A DNA stretch of 64,000 nt from Lachnoclostridium sp. UBA903 (GTDB lineage Bacteria; Bacillota; Clostridia; Lachnospirales; Lachnospiraceae), in the NCBI GenBank assembly GCA_002294045.1, contig DBEP01000114.1:124784-188783 (forward strand). Reading direction: 5' to 3'. Below are positions 8,321 to 16,715 of this stretch, in pieces. The stretch's first letter is position 1; each line of letters starts with the position of its first letter. The notes beneath the pieces were generated by a model. It was not told the origin of the DNA. It was given only the letters and a program-made list of their open reading frames with translations, and did not search any database. The translations under genes and the position numbers were made by a program.

Positions 8321-9814
8321 ATGGGACGCAAAAACAAAATGCGGGCATTGGTTTTAGCGGTTGCAATGGTCATGGGAGTGCTGTCAGGCTGCGGGGTTTC
8401 AGTCAAAAAAGACGGTTCCGATGATACGAAACAGGATCAGACACAAAATCAGACAAAAGAAGACAGCAAAGCAGATTCCGGCGGCGGACAAATCACACTT
8501 CGGATTATAGACTGGAGCGACAGTGCGGCCAGTATACGTAAGGAATTCAATGAAGAATACATGAAAAATAATCCGAACATTAAGATTGAATATACTATGA
8601 TGACAATCGACCAGTTTAAGACAGCCGTAATCACGCAGATTAAATCAGGAGATGCACCGGATTTATTCCCGATTCCATCGGGCATGTCTTTGTCTGCGGC
8701 CATGCAGGAGTATTGGTATACTCCAATGAATGATTATATTCCCGCAGAATTCTGGGATACTGTTAACGACGGAATCCTCCTTGAAGGTATAGCAAAAATA
8801 GGTGACAGTTATTATACCATACCGGAAGTCATGCCGATTACCAATTCATTAATATACTACAATAAGGATTTGCTGGATGCGGCAGGAGTAACGGAACTTC
8901 CGAAAACATATTCACAATTCCTGGAAGCCAATAAAAAGATAACGGAAGCAGGCAAAGGCCAGTTCTATGGATTTATCGAAGGAGGAAAACAGCTGAACCG
9001 CCTGCATATACTGGCTAATGCCTTTGCCAATGTGGCGGGGGCACAATTGCCTCAGTATTCCAAAGCATTGACGGTAGGCGGGCGTATCAATTATGATTCC
9101 GACGCCGTGATAAATACTTTTGCTTTATTTAAGCAATTATATGAAGGCGGAAGCATTCATCCCGATACGGTTAATTTGGATGCACCCACGGCCCGTGAGT
9201 ATTTTGCACAGGGGCAGGCGGCATTCCTGATGCAGGGCAACTGGTGTATCAGCGTATGGGATGCCAATAATCCGGACTTAAATTATGGAGTCATGGCTGT
9301 TCCGGCACCGGACGACGGAGCCAAAGGTGCCCTTCCCAATGAGATACCCGCACCGTGGATGGGAATTTACAGCCAGAGCAAATACCCTCAGGAAGCAGCA
9401 GATTACTTAATGGCGTTATACAGTTATGCCGACGGTTATTCCTACCAGGAAAATCTTGTATCGGAAGCCGGACAGCTTTCCATAGTAAAAGGTATTGTGG
9501 AAGAAAACCTGTCCAATGAGCATGCTGTTGAATATTATAATTTGGCTAAGGAAGTTTGTTTAACAATCCCGGCTGCCGAGATAAGAGACAATAAGGTATA
9601 CGATTTCTATGCGGCAGTAATTGATGTACAGCCAAGCTTTCCGGCACTGTTCCAGGGTGTAATCAGCGGAGGCCTGAATGATTACGAAACTGCTCTGACA
9701 ACTTTATCGGACAATATTACTAATGAATGGAAACGTGCCGCAGATGAGGTTGGACTTGATATTTCGGCGTTGGAATTTGATGACTGGAATCCGGGGGAGA
9801 ATTATCAAAATTAA
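8321..9814 (+). CDS. Extracellular sugar-binding lipoprotein of ABC transporter
   Basis: Solute-binding protein of 497 residues. A lipoprotein signal peptide spans residues 1-26 with lipobox LSGC, followed by a low-complexity Asp/Gln/Lys linker. The mature part has the MalE/family 1 pattern: LRIIDWSD, INPN-like spacing, QIKSGDAPDLFPI, YYNKDLLDAAGVTELPKTYSQF, and AAFLMQGNW in the hinge. It should deliver a carbohydrate to the permeases at 3567 and 4543. It is the last gene before a gap holding a long palindrome and then a ROK regulator. Confidence 0.93.
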   Translation: MGRKNKMRALVLAVAMVMGVLSGCGVSVKKDGSDDTKQDQTQNQTKEDSKADSGGGQITLRIIDWSDSAASIRKEFNEEYMKNNPNIKIEYTMMTIDQFKTAVITQIKSGDAPDLFPIPSGMSLSAAMQEYWYTPMNDYIPAEFWDTVNDGILLEGIAKIGDSYYTIPEVMPITNSLIYYNKDLLDAAGVTELPKTYSQFLEANKKITEAGKGQFYGFIEGGKQLNRLHILANAFANVAGAQLPQYSKALTVGGRINYDSDAVINTFALFKQLYEGGSIHPDTVNLDAPTAREYFAQGQAAFLMQGNWCISVWDANNPDLNYGVMAVPAPDDGAKGALPNEIPAPWMGIYSQSKYPQEAADYLMALYSYADGYSYQENLVSEAGQLSIVKGIVEENLSNEHAVEYYNLAKEVCLTIPAAEIRDNKVYDFYAAVIDVQPSFPALFQGVISGGLNDYETALTTLSDNITNEWKRAADEVGLDISALEFDDWNPGENYQN

Positions 9815-9874
9815 GCAACTATCGAAATTATAAGTATGTAAATATAATAAGTAAATATAAATTAAAGCGCGATA

Positions 9875-9908
9875 GAAGGGTTGTCCAAAAATTTTTGGAC
9901 AGCTCTTC
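9875..9908. promoter_or_regulatory. 34-bp uninterrupted palindrome between lipoprotein and ROK genes
   Basis: Left arm 9875-9891 and right arm 9892-9908 are complementary over 17 positions, with two mismatches that would be G-U pairs in RNA. The centre is TGTCCAAAAATTTTTGGACA. There is no T-run after the hairpin on the plus strand, so a normal terminator is not clear-cut. It could be an operator for the ROK regulator or an mRNA 3'-end hairpin. Confidence 0.5.
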
Positions 9909-9990
9909 CATAATCAAAATAAATGTCATATAATTTAACTGTACATTCTTTTGAAAGAGTGACGAATAATCATTTCTAAGGAGTATAAAG

Positions 9991-11205
9991 ATGGCAGTGA
10001 GGAGAGGAATCAATCACACACAGGCTAAAAAAAGAAACCTTGCATATATAAAAGAAATTATATACCAGAATTCTCCGGTATCCCGCGGAGAAATTGCAGA
10101 TATGCTTACGTTAACCCCTGCAACCATAACAAACAATGTCGCTTTATTATTAGAATCAGGACTGGTTCATGAAATTCATTCAGATGATATACCGGAAGAC
10201 TCCTCTGTAGGAAGAAGGCCGATTATGCTTGAATTTGTTGCGGAAGCCAAATATATAATCGGTGTTGAGATAAGCCCCCGGGGTATCTTTTTATCAATCT
10301 GCAATGTATGTGCTGAAATTATCCATGAATCAAAAATTGACGGGGATTTTGTTAATTATAAAAAGACATTATCTGGTGTTGCGGCGTTTATCGAAGCATC
10401 CATTATGCAGGCAGGTATTCCTCGTGACAAAATAGCTGGCATCGGAGTAAGTGCTCCGGGATTTATTGATCGTGACACCGGGTATATCCGCTATGGATTT
10501 TTACCGGAGTGGGAGAATAAAAATATGGCAAAAGATTTGTCGGAATTAGTGAAGCTGGAGGTTTGTGTAGATAATAATGCCAGCGTACGGGCAATTGCCG
10601 AGGGTTTACTGGAAAAGAACAGGCCCGCAACCTTTGCCTACCTGTTTGTATCAAAGGGGATTGCCTGCCCGTTAATGATACAAAACAGTGTTTTAAGCCG
10701 CAGGGTTACCGGTGCCGGTGAAATCGGACATATGGTAATTGACGTGCATGGCAAAAAGTGTGAAAGGTGCGGCAATTATGGCTGCCTGGAGACTTTTGCG
10801 GGAGAAGATGCCATCAAAAACGAATGTGCGGAAGCAATTGCAAAAAAAGCCGGAACCATTCTGACAAAAATAGCGGCCGATCCGAAGAATCCAACCATTA
10901 AAGAGATAACAATTGCGGCATCGGAAGGGGATAAAGTAGTAAATGACATTTTAGAAAATGCCATTCAGTATTTAGTCATAGGACTGTGCAATATTGTTAA
11001 ATTCATCAGTCCGGAAATGGTGGTTATAGATGCCTATATTATGGTATTGGACCAACTCAGGGATAAATTTATAAGGTATTTTAAAGAATATCTCTCCGAA
11101 AATAAATGGAACAAGGTGGAGCTGATTTTTAAACCTTTTAATGAATTCGGAGGTTCCAGAGGTTCCGCAGCCCTGGCTATTAAGAATTTTATTCTGGATA
11201 ATTAG
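9991..11205 (+). CDS. ROK family transcriptional regulator (NagC/XylR type)
   Basis: Protein of 404 residues. An N-terminal winged helix (residues about 15-75: IYQNSPVSRGEIADMLTLTPATITNNVALLLESGLV) is followed by a ROK domain. The ROK zinc motif is present (C257, C260 and C265 in CERCGNYGCLE), as are the sugar-kinase-like DNNASVRAIAEG and the GAGEIGHMVID region. The ATG follows CTAAGGAG. It most likely controls the preceding ABC/oxidoreductase operon in response to a sugar. Its 3' end overlaps the convergent larC-like gene by 17 bp. Confidence 0.92.
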   Translation: MAVRRGINHTQAKKRNLAYIKEIIYQNSPVSRGEIADMLTLTPATITNNVALLLESGLVHEIHSDDIPEDSSVGRRPIMLEFVAEAKYIIGVEISPRGIFLSICNVCAEIIHESKIDGDFVNYKKTLSGVAAFIEASIMQAGIPRDKIAGIGVSAPGFIDRDTGYIRYGFLPEWENKNMAKDLSELVKLEVCVDNNASVRAIAEGLLEKNRPATFAYLFVSKGIACPLMIQNSVLSRRVTGAGEIGHMVIDVHGKKCERCGNYGCLETFAGEDAIKNECAEAIAKKAGTILTKIAADPKNPTIKEITIAASEGDKVVNDILENAIQYLVIGLCNIVKFISPEMVVIDAYIMVLDQLRDKFIRYFKEYLSENKWNKVELIFKPFNEFGGSRGSAALAIKNFILDN

Positions 11206-11998
11206 GAATCTCAATCAGCATAGCACGAAGAATACTTGGCTGTTCGTATTCCCGTTTTCCTGTCCCTAATCCTGTTTTTATAATTTTATATTCTTCCGGC
11301 AGCTTATTTTTCGTACGTATGGCGGCAGCAATGGCAGCACCGGTTGGGGTTACCAATTCTCCGTTTACCGATGTGATATGAAGAGGAATATGATAATCGG
11401 CTGCGATATTGGTTACGGCGGGAACTGGAACCGGAAGCATTCCGTGCCGGCATTGGATATGACCCGTACCATCGTATAATTCCGTTACGATAACCTCCCC
11501 GATACCAAGATTATCAAGGCATATGGCGGCCGAAACAATATCCACGATGGAATCAATGGCACCGACTTCATGAAAATATATTTTTTCGATAGGTTTTTTG
11601 TGAGCCTTCGCTTCGGCTACGGCTACTACATGGAATATTTTCTTGGACAGCTCCTTTGCATTTTCTGAAATGGCAGATTGGTCTATGATTGCATTGATAT
11701 CATATAAATTTCTGTGCTCATGCCGGCCAAGCTTAACATGCAAATGTCCGGAAGCTTCCGTGTCAAAGTTATGCCCGTCCTCCAATACGGATTCATGTTC
11801 CAGTATTACATCAAAATCACAGACCTCAATGCCTGCTTTGTTCTTTCGGCTGATTATTATTTTATATCCGTCAACGTTAAGACTGTCAAGTCCGTCCATT
11901 AATACAGTCTGGTCGGCTCCTAAATCGAGTAAAGCTGCTACTGTCATGTCGCCGCTGATACCGGAGCGGCATTCTAAATATAAGGTTTTTTTATGCAT
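11189..11998 (-). CDS. larC: LarC-like nickel insertion protein, N-terminal half only
   Basis: Protein of 269 residues starting MHKKTLYLECRSGISGDM, the conserved LarC N-terminus. Further LarC signatures are AVAEAKAHKKPIEKIYFHEVGAIDSIVDIV and GELVTPTGAAIAAAI, plus a His-rich patch (HLHVKLGRHEHRN). LarC loads nickel into the pyridinium pincer cofactor used by LarA; a LarA homologue is encoded at 14191. Full LarC proteins run to about 400 residues. Here the stop lies inside the 3' end of the ROK gene, and the strand beyond shows no LarC C-terminal region. RBS CAGGAG. Co-oriented 23 bp downstream of the LacI regulator. The gene could be truncated or be a stand-alone LarC1. Confidence 0.85.
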   Translation of the reverse strand: MHKKTLYLECRSGISGDMTVAALLDLGADQTVLMDGLDSLNVDGYKIIISRKNKAGIEVCDFDVILEHESVLEDGHNFDTEASGHLHVKLGRHEHRNLYDINAIIDQSAISENAKELSKKIFHVVAVAEAKAHKKPIEKIYFHEVGAIDSIVDIVSAAICLDNLGIGEVIVTELYDGTGHIQCRHGMLPVPVPAVTNIAADYHIPLHITSVNGELVTPTGAAIAAAIRTKNKLPEEYKIIKTGLGTGKREYEQPSILRAMLIEIPNYPE

Positions 11999-12021
11999 GA
12001 TAACTCCTGTTCACTTTAAAT

Positions 12022-13059
12022 TTATTTTTTTTGTCTGTCACTTATAGCTGAACAGCTTTCTCTCGTTATTATGGAAAAAGGCAGTTCCACTTTAATGGGA
12101 ATGGACTTTCCGTTTTCAATACGGTCGATTAATACCTTAGCCGTTATCTTGCCCAGTTCCTCCATGGGTACCCGGATGGTTGTTAACATGGGCGACATAT
12201 ACTGGGCGGTATCAATATCGTCTATACTGATTATGGATAAATCGGAAGGAATGGCAAGCCCTTTTTCCTTTATGGCTTTCATTGCGCCGATTGCTGTTAA
12301 GTCATTGGCACAAAATAGTGCAGTAACCTGGGGTTTTACTTTTAAAAATTCCTTTACTCCGTTGTATCCGCCCTCCGAAGAGATTGGCGTAACGACGATA
12401 TTCTCTCTGAGTACCGGCAATTTCAGCTGATTCATAGCGTCAAGATACCCCTGGTATCTCAATTCCTTATGTTTTTCACCTACATAACCGATGGAAGTAT
12501 GTCCAAGTTTATAAAGATAATTGACTGCGGCAACGGAAGCCTGATATCCGTCGCAGATAACCTGATCAAAGCCGGTATCTATTATATTAAGTCCGGTATA
12601 AACGACATGCTTGTACTGTTTTTTGATAAAGCTTAACAGATTCTTATCAAACCGTCCCAGTACGGCAATTCCGTCCACCTGGTTGTTGGTTATCAGATGA
12701 TAAGTATTGGCATCGCTTATATCATAGGCAGAGAAGGAATATTTAAGTATATAACCCTGCCGGAAAGCCTCCTGCTCAAGAGCTCGCGCTATCTGAGAGA
12801 AAAAGGGGTCATTCAGCGTATTTTTGGAACGTGCAAAAATACAGCCGATGGATTTGACGGCCGGCCGCAAATGACCGGAAGCATTTCCTAATTTTAAATT
12901 TCTGGCGGAGGAATTCGGGATATAATTCGTTTCCCTGACAATCCTCCATATGGTATCCTTAACCTCCTGGCTGGCTACCTTTGCATTACCGTGATTAATT
13001 ACACGGGAGACTGTAGATACGGATACTCCCGCTAAATCTGCAATTTCCTTTAAAGTCAT
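12022..13059 (-). CDS. LacI family transcriptional regulator
   Basis: Protein of 345 residues. The preferred ATG (13059) gives MTLKEIADLAGVSVSTVSRVINHG, the LacI helix-turn-helix with hinge helix, behind CCAGGAGG. A longer reading frame exists upstream but lacks a site. The periplasmic-binding-type effector domain contains VDGIAVLGRF, DGYQASVAAVNYLYKLGHTSIGYVG and ALFCANDLTAIGAMKAIKEKG. It is divergent from the TIM/larA operon and co-directional with the larC-like gene. A LacI-type palindrome at 13171-13186 lies between the two promoters, so autorepression and control of both arms is likely. Confidence 0.93.
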   Translation of the reverse strand: MTLKEIADLAGVSVSTVSRVINHGNAKVASQEVKDTIWRIVRETNYIPNSSARNLKLGNASGHLRPAVKSIGCIFARSKNTLNDPFFSQIARALEQEAFRQGYILKYSFSAYDISDANTYHLITNNQVDGIAVLGRFDKNLLSFIKKQYKHVVYTGLNIIDTGFDQVICDGYQASVAAVNYLYKLGHTSIGYVGEKHKELRYQGYLDAMNQLKLPVLRENIVVTPISSEGGYNGVKEFLKVKPQVTALFCANDLTAIGAMKAIKEKGLAIPSDLSIISIDDIDTAQYMSPMLTTIRVPMEELGKITAKVLIDRIENGKSIPIKVELPFSIITRESCSAISDRQKK

Positions 13060-13170
13060 GGAACGGCCTCCTGGTAGAAAGTGTTTAATAAACAGATTTG
13101 AATTTGGCATTATTGTTTGAATATATAAAAGTATTATACAAATTATAATATAACATTACGACTGCTTATT

Positions 13171-13186
13171 ACGCAAACGTTTGTGT
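13171..13186. promoter_or_regulatory. LacI-family operator palindrome
   Basis: ACGCAAACGTTTGTGT is palindromic over 16 bp except for one base pair (positions 3 and 14), with the central CG typical of LacI/GalR operators. It overlaps a possible -35 element for the leftward lacI gene and lies about 40 bp upstream of the likely -10 of the rightward operon. Confidence 0.65.
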
Positions 13187-13225
13187 AAAAATATAAGAAA
13201 ATTTATGGGTTTTTCATATTGCTTA

Positions 13226-13234
13226 TGCTATCAT
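13226..13234 (+). promoter_or_regulatory. Extended -10 promoter element for the TIM/larA operon
   Basis: TGCTATCAT (13226-13234) fits an extended -10 element (TGn plus TATCAT). The -35 region is weak. It is about 84 bp upstream of the first start codon, to the right of the LacI-type operator. Confidence 0.4.
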
Positions 13235-13317
13235 TTACACATAAAAAGGAAGGAAAACAAGAGCATAAAGTACATTAACTGTGAGAGCAAAATCATGCAA
13301 AAAATGCAAAGGAAAGG

Positions 13318-14163
13318 ATGATGTCTGTGAAATATATTTACTTAAATTTAAAAAGGTTTGATATTCCTACAGAATACGGCGGTGTAAACCGTATAGCCCC
13401 TCCTAGGGAATGGGGAAGCCATATTGTTAAAAATACCAAGGAAATATTAAAGCGCTACGATAAACAAGAGGCGGAATTTGTAATGTTTATGCCGGAGACC
13501 CACCTTTTGGGAGCCATTGGTGCATTGGATGAAGACGGTAACCTTGCAATCGGAAGCCAGAGTATTTACCGTGAAGATACGGCGGTGGGCGGTAACTTCG
13601 GCGCGTTTACAACCCAGAGAACAGGCAATGCAATGAAGGCAATCGGCTGCGCAGGTACGATTATCGGACATTGCGAGGAGAGAAAAGATAAAGCAGGAAT
13701 TCTTTCGGAGGCCGGTATAACGGATACCGATGCAATAAACCGGATTCTGAACCGGGAGATAAAAGCGGCGGTTGCAGCAGGACTTAAAGTTCTATACTGT
13801 ATCGGCGAAAGCGCTGAGGAGCAGGAGAATTGGCAGGAGGTATTAAGAAAGCAGCTGGCAGTCGGTCTGGACGGTGTTGATTTAAGCGGCATTACAATCG
13901 CTTACGAACCGGTCTGGGCCATCGGACCGGGGAAAACGCCTCCGGATAAGGAATATATAAAAAAGATTGCCGGATTTGTTAAAGAGGAGACCAAGGGGTG
14001 TCCGGTGGTCTACGGCGGTGGGCTGAAAACAGATAATGCCAGGATGCTGGCATCCATTCCTGAAATTGACGGCGGCTTAATTGCATTAACAAGGTTCCAG
14101 GGAGAAATCGGCTTCTACCCGGATGAATACCTGGAGATTATAAAAACCTATTTAGGTAAATAA
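13318..14163 (+). CDS. Triosephosphate isomerase-like protein (divergent paralogue)
   Basis: TIM family protein of 281 residues, longer than the usual 250. The active-site Asn/Lys are in YLNLKRF, the catalytic His is H118 in GHCEER (usual GHSERR), and the catalytic Glu is E197 in AYEPVWAIGPGKTPP (usual AIGTGKT). The phosphate loop reads VYGGGLKTDN where TIM has YGGS. The catalytic pair is intact but substrate-contact positions differ, which suggests a paralogue for another phosphorylated substrate such as a tetrulose phosphate. ATG 13321, three bases on, is an equally possible start. It is upstream of larA in the LacI-controlled operon. Confidence 0.85.
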   Translation: MMSVKYIYLNLKRFDIPTEYGGVNRIAPPREWGSHIVKNTKEILKRYDKQEAEFVMFMPETHLLGAIGALDEDGNLAIGSQSIYREDTAVGGNFGAFTTQRTGNAMKAIGCAGTIIGHCEERKDKAGILSEAGITDTDAINRILNREIKAAVAAGLKVLYCIGESAEEQENWQEVLRKQLAVGLDGVDLSGITIAYEPVWAIGPGKTPPDKEYIKKIAGFVKEETKGCPVVYGGGLKTDNARMLASIPEIDGGLIALTRFQGEIGFYPDEYLEIIKTYLGK

Positions 14164-14190
14164 TATACTGACAGAAAGCGAGGAAAAATC

Positions 14191-15642
14191 ATGAATTTAT
14201 CATTTGAATACGGGCATGGGACGATGAATGCCAACCTGCCTGATAATACGGATATATTTATAACAGGGGAAACGGTTGCCGATCCGGCGTATATTCCGGA
14301 AGAACAGCTGGAAGAAAAGACCTTGGAATCCATCCGTAATCCCATCGGTATGGAGCCGCTGAGTAAGCTTGCCAAGAAAGGTTCCAAGGTTGCCATTGTG
14401 TTTCCGGACAGGGTAAAGGGCGGAGAACAGCCCACGGCCCACCGTAAAATATCCATTAAACTGATTCTCAAAGAACTTTACGGTGCGGGCGTGGACAAAA
14501 AAGATGTTCTTCTTATATGCTCCAACGGTCTTCACAGAAAAAATACGGAAAAAGAAATCCGCAATGTTTTAGGAGACGAGCTGTTCCATGAATTCTGGTA
14601 TTCTCACCAGATTATGAATCATGACAGCGAAAACTATGAGCATCTAGTAGACTTAGGCGTGACTGACCGGGGAGATCCGGTTATTATGAACAAATATGTA
14701 TATGAAAGTGATGTTGCCATCCTGATCGGACATACGCAGGGTAATCCGTACGGGGGCTATTCAGGCGGTTATAAGCATTGTTCCACAGGCATTACCCACT
14801 GGAGGTCCATAGCATCCCATCATGTCCCGGAAGTAATGCACAGAAAGGATTTTGTACCGGTCAGCGGGCATTCCATGATGAGAACCAAGTTTGATGAAAT
14901 CGGTGAGCACATGGAAAAATGTATGGGCAAGAAATTCTTCTGCTGTGATGCGGTTCTTGATTCCAGCTCAAGACAGATTGCGGTTTTCAGCGGTTATGCA
15001 AAAGAAATGCAGCCGGTTTCCTGGAAAGAGGCCGATAAAAGGACTTATGTGCCCTTTGCCGATAAAAAATATGACGTATTAGTATTTGGAATGCCTCAAT
15101 TTTTCCATTATGGCGACGGAATGGGAACTAATCCTATTATGCTGATGCAGGCTTTGTCCGCCCAGGTAATCCGTTTTAAAAGGATTATGAGTGAAAACTG
15201 CGTTATTATATGCTCCAGCGTATGCAACGGTTATTTCCATGATGAGTTATGGCCTTATCTCAGGGAAATGTATGAAATGTTCCAGAAAGACGGAATGAAT
15301 ATCCTGCCGGATATGAACCGGCTCGGAGAATACTTTGCTACCAATGAAGAATATATCAGAAAATACCGTTTTACTAATGCGTTTCATCCGTTCCATGGTT
15401 TTTCCATGATATCCTGCGGACATATTGCGGAACAGAATACGTCCGCAATCTATCTTGTCGGTGCGGAACAGCCGGGGTATGCAAGAGGAATGGGACTTAA
15501 GACCAGAGCGACCTTTGAAGAAGCGTTACAGGATGCGAAGAAAAAATTTGTCGGACAAAATCCGAATATCCTGGCGTTGCCTTTGACATTTAAAAAGGCA
15601 TCCGTTCATCTTATGATGAAAGACGAATTATATAACGGATAA
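14191..15642 (+). CDS. LarA family nickel-dependent racemase/epimerase homologue
   Basis: Protein of 483 residues of the lactate racemase family. It has the cofactor-binding FPDRVKGG, the first catalytic His in SNGLHRK (H115), and GGYSGGYK with K195 at the position that carries the pincer nucleotide. H211 is 16 residues further on, matching the nickel ligand. At the place of the second catalytic His of lactate racemase (10 residues before the Lys) there is Asn185. LarA relatives interconvert stereoisomers of various 2-hydroxyacids. The change and the context argue against plain lactate racemase. Start ATG follows AAAGCGAGG. Confidence 0.85.
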   Translation: MNLSFEYGHGTMNANLPDNTDIFITGETVADPAYIPEEQLEEKTLESIRNPIGMEPLSKLAKKGSKVAIVFPDRVKGGEQPTAHRKISIKLILKELYGAGVDKKDVLLICSNGLHRKNTEKEIRNVLGDELFHEFWYSHQIMNHDSENYEHLVDLGVTDRGDPVIMNKYVYESDVAILIGHTQGNPYGGYSGGYKHCSTGITHWRSIASHHVPEVMHRKDFVPVSGHSMMRTKFDEIGEHMEKCMGKKFFCCDAVLDSSSRQIAVFSGYAKEMQPVSWKEADKRTYVPFADKKYDVLVFGMPQFFHYGDGMGTNPIMLMQALSAQVIRFKRIMSENCVIICSSVCNGYFHDELWPYLREMYEMFQKDGMNILPDMNRLGEYFATNEEYIRKYRFTNAFHPFHGFSMISCGHIAEQNTSAIYLVGAEQPGYARGMGLKTRATFEEALQDAKKKFVGQNPNILALPLTFKKASVHLMMKDELYNG

Positions 15643-15655
15643 TTCAATTTCAGAT

Positions 15656-15730
15656 ATTGCGCCAGCGAGATATAATTCAATTTTACCATAATTATGAATA
15701 AAATTGAAAATAACACTGGCGTAATTTTTT
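15656..15730 (+). terminator. Rho-independent terminator with two stacked stems
   Basis: An outer stem ATTGCGCCAG (15656-15665) pairs with CTGGCGTAAT (15716-15725). An inner stem TTCAATTTTA pairs with TAAAATTGAA. A run of T residues follows (15725-15730). It ends the TIM/larA unit 14 bp after the larA stop. Confidence 0.75.
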
Positions 15731-15908
15731 TAAGACACCTGAATTAATTTTTATACAAAACAAACTTTCCGTTTAACATCTGGACTTACAGGTATCTGCA
15801 ATCAATGGTATGAAAAAAGTTCATACTTAATTATATTGGCATTCCGGGATATAATCAGAATATGAAGAGATGGATTACAGCCATCGGTAAACAGAAAGGA
15901 ATGTTAAT

Positions 15909-16715
15909 ATGCAATATAACACATCAAGTCCAAAGAAGAAAGGCAACAGCTTTATTTCTAAAATTCCAAACAATGTCTGGCTGCTTTTTTCCTTTGCGGC
16001 GGCCATGATAGTATGGTGGTTATTATCCGTCAACCCACAGACAGCACGTAGTTTTCCGAATGTTTTTGCCGTAATAAAATCGATACAAACTATGATGGAC
16101 AGAGGAGTTTTCTTTAAGGATATCAGCAGCAGCTTAATTTCAGTAACTGCGGGCTTTGCATTAGGATTTGTTATTGCACTTCCGGTTGCCGTATTAATGG
16201 CCTGGTACAGACCGGTCAGAAACATCATTGAGCCATGGATACAGTTTGTCAGAAATATTCCGCCCCTGGCCTATGTACCTCTTGTTGTTATATCGGCAGG
16301 TGTTGGTCGTAAACCGCAGATTATAGTAATTACGATTGCAACCTTTTTAACTATGGCAATAACAATCTTTCAGGGTGTAATTAATATTGATGAGACCCTC
16401 ATAAAAGCAGCCAGAGTATTAGGGGCAAAAGATAAAGATATCTTCCTTAAGGTTATAGCACCTGCAACTTTGCCTTTTATAATTACCGCTGTCAGGCTGG
16501 GAGCTTCCGTTGCATTAACAACCCTTATTGCAGCCGAATCAACCGGAGCGACGGCCGGACTGGGTATGAGAATCAGGGCTTTAAACAATACCTTTGAATC
16601 CGGACCGATGCTTTTATATATCATAGTGATAGGCATTATAGGTATTACGGTGGAAAAACTGGTAAAAATGCTTGAAAGGAGATTGACGGGATGGCAAGAG
16701 AAGAGAGAAATATAA
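15909..16715 (+). CDS. ABC transporter permease, SsuC/TauC/NrtB type
   Basis: Membrane protein of 268 residues with about six transmembrane segments. The family pattern is GFALGFVIALPVAVLMAWYRPVRNIIEPWIQFVRNIPPLAYVPL, and the ATPase-docking loop is KAARVLGAKDKDIFLKVIAPATLP. This permease class imports small anions such as sulfonates, taurine, nitrate/cyanate or thiamin precursors. It overlaps the ATPase gene by 25 bp. It follows larA after a terminator and could have its own promoter; a TATAAT lies at 15850-15855 without a clear -35. Confidence 0.92.
   Translation: MQYNTSSPKKKGNSFISKIPNNVWLLFSFAAAMIVWWLLSVNPQTARSFPNVFAVIKSIQTMMDRGVFFKDISSSLISVTAGFALGFVIALPVAVLMAWYRPVRNIIEPWIQFVRNIPPLAYVPLVVISAGVGRKPQIIVITIATFLTMAITIFQGVINIDETLIKAARVLGAKDKDIFLKVIAPATLPFIITAVRLGASVALTTLIAAESTGATAGLGMRIRALNNTFESGPMLLYIIVIGIIGITVEKLVKMLERRLTGWQEKREI

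Noticed and set aside
10972..11214. Minus-strand frame after the larC-like gene as a missing LarC C-terminal part
   Set aside because: The 80-residue translation shows no LarC motifs and is antisense to the conserved ROK C-terminus.
15837..15855. Sigma-54 type promoter (TTGGCA...) before the Ssu-type permease
   Set aside because: The -12 GC element is missing at the required distance; only a TATAAT without a good -35 remains.
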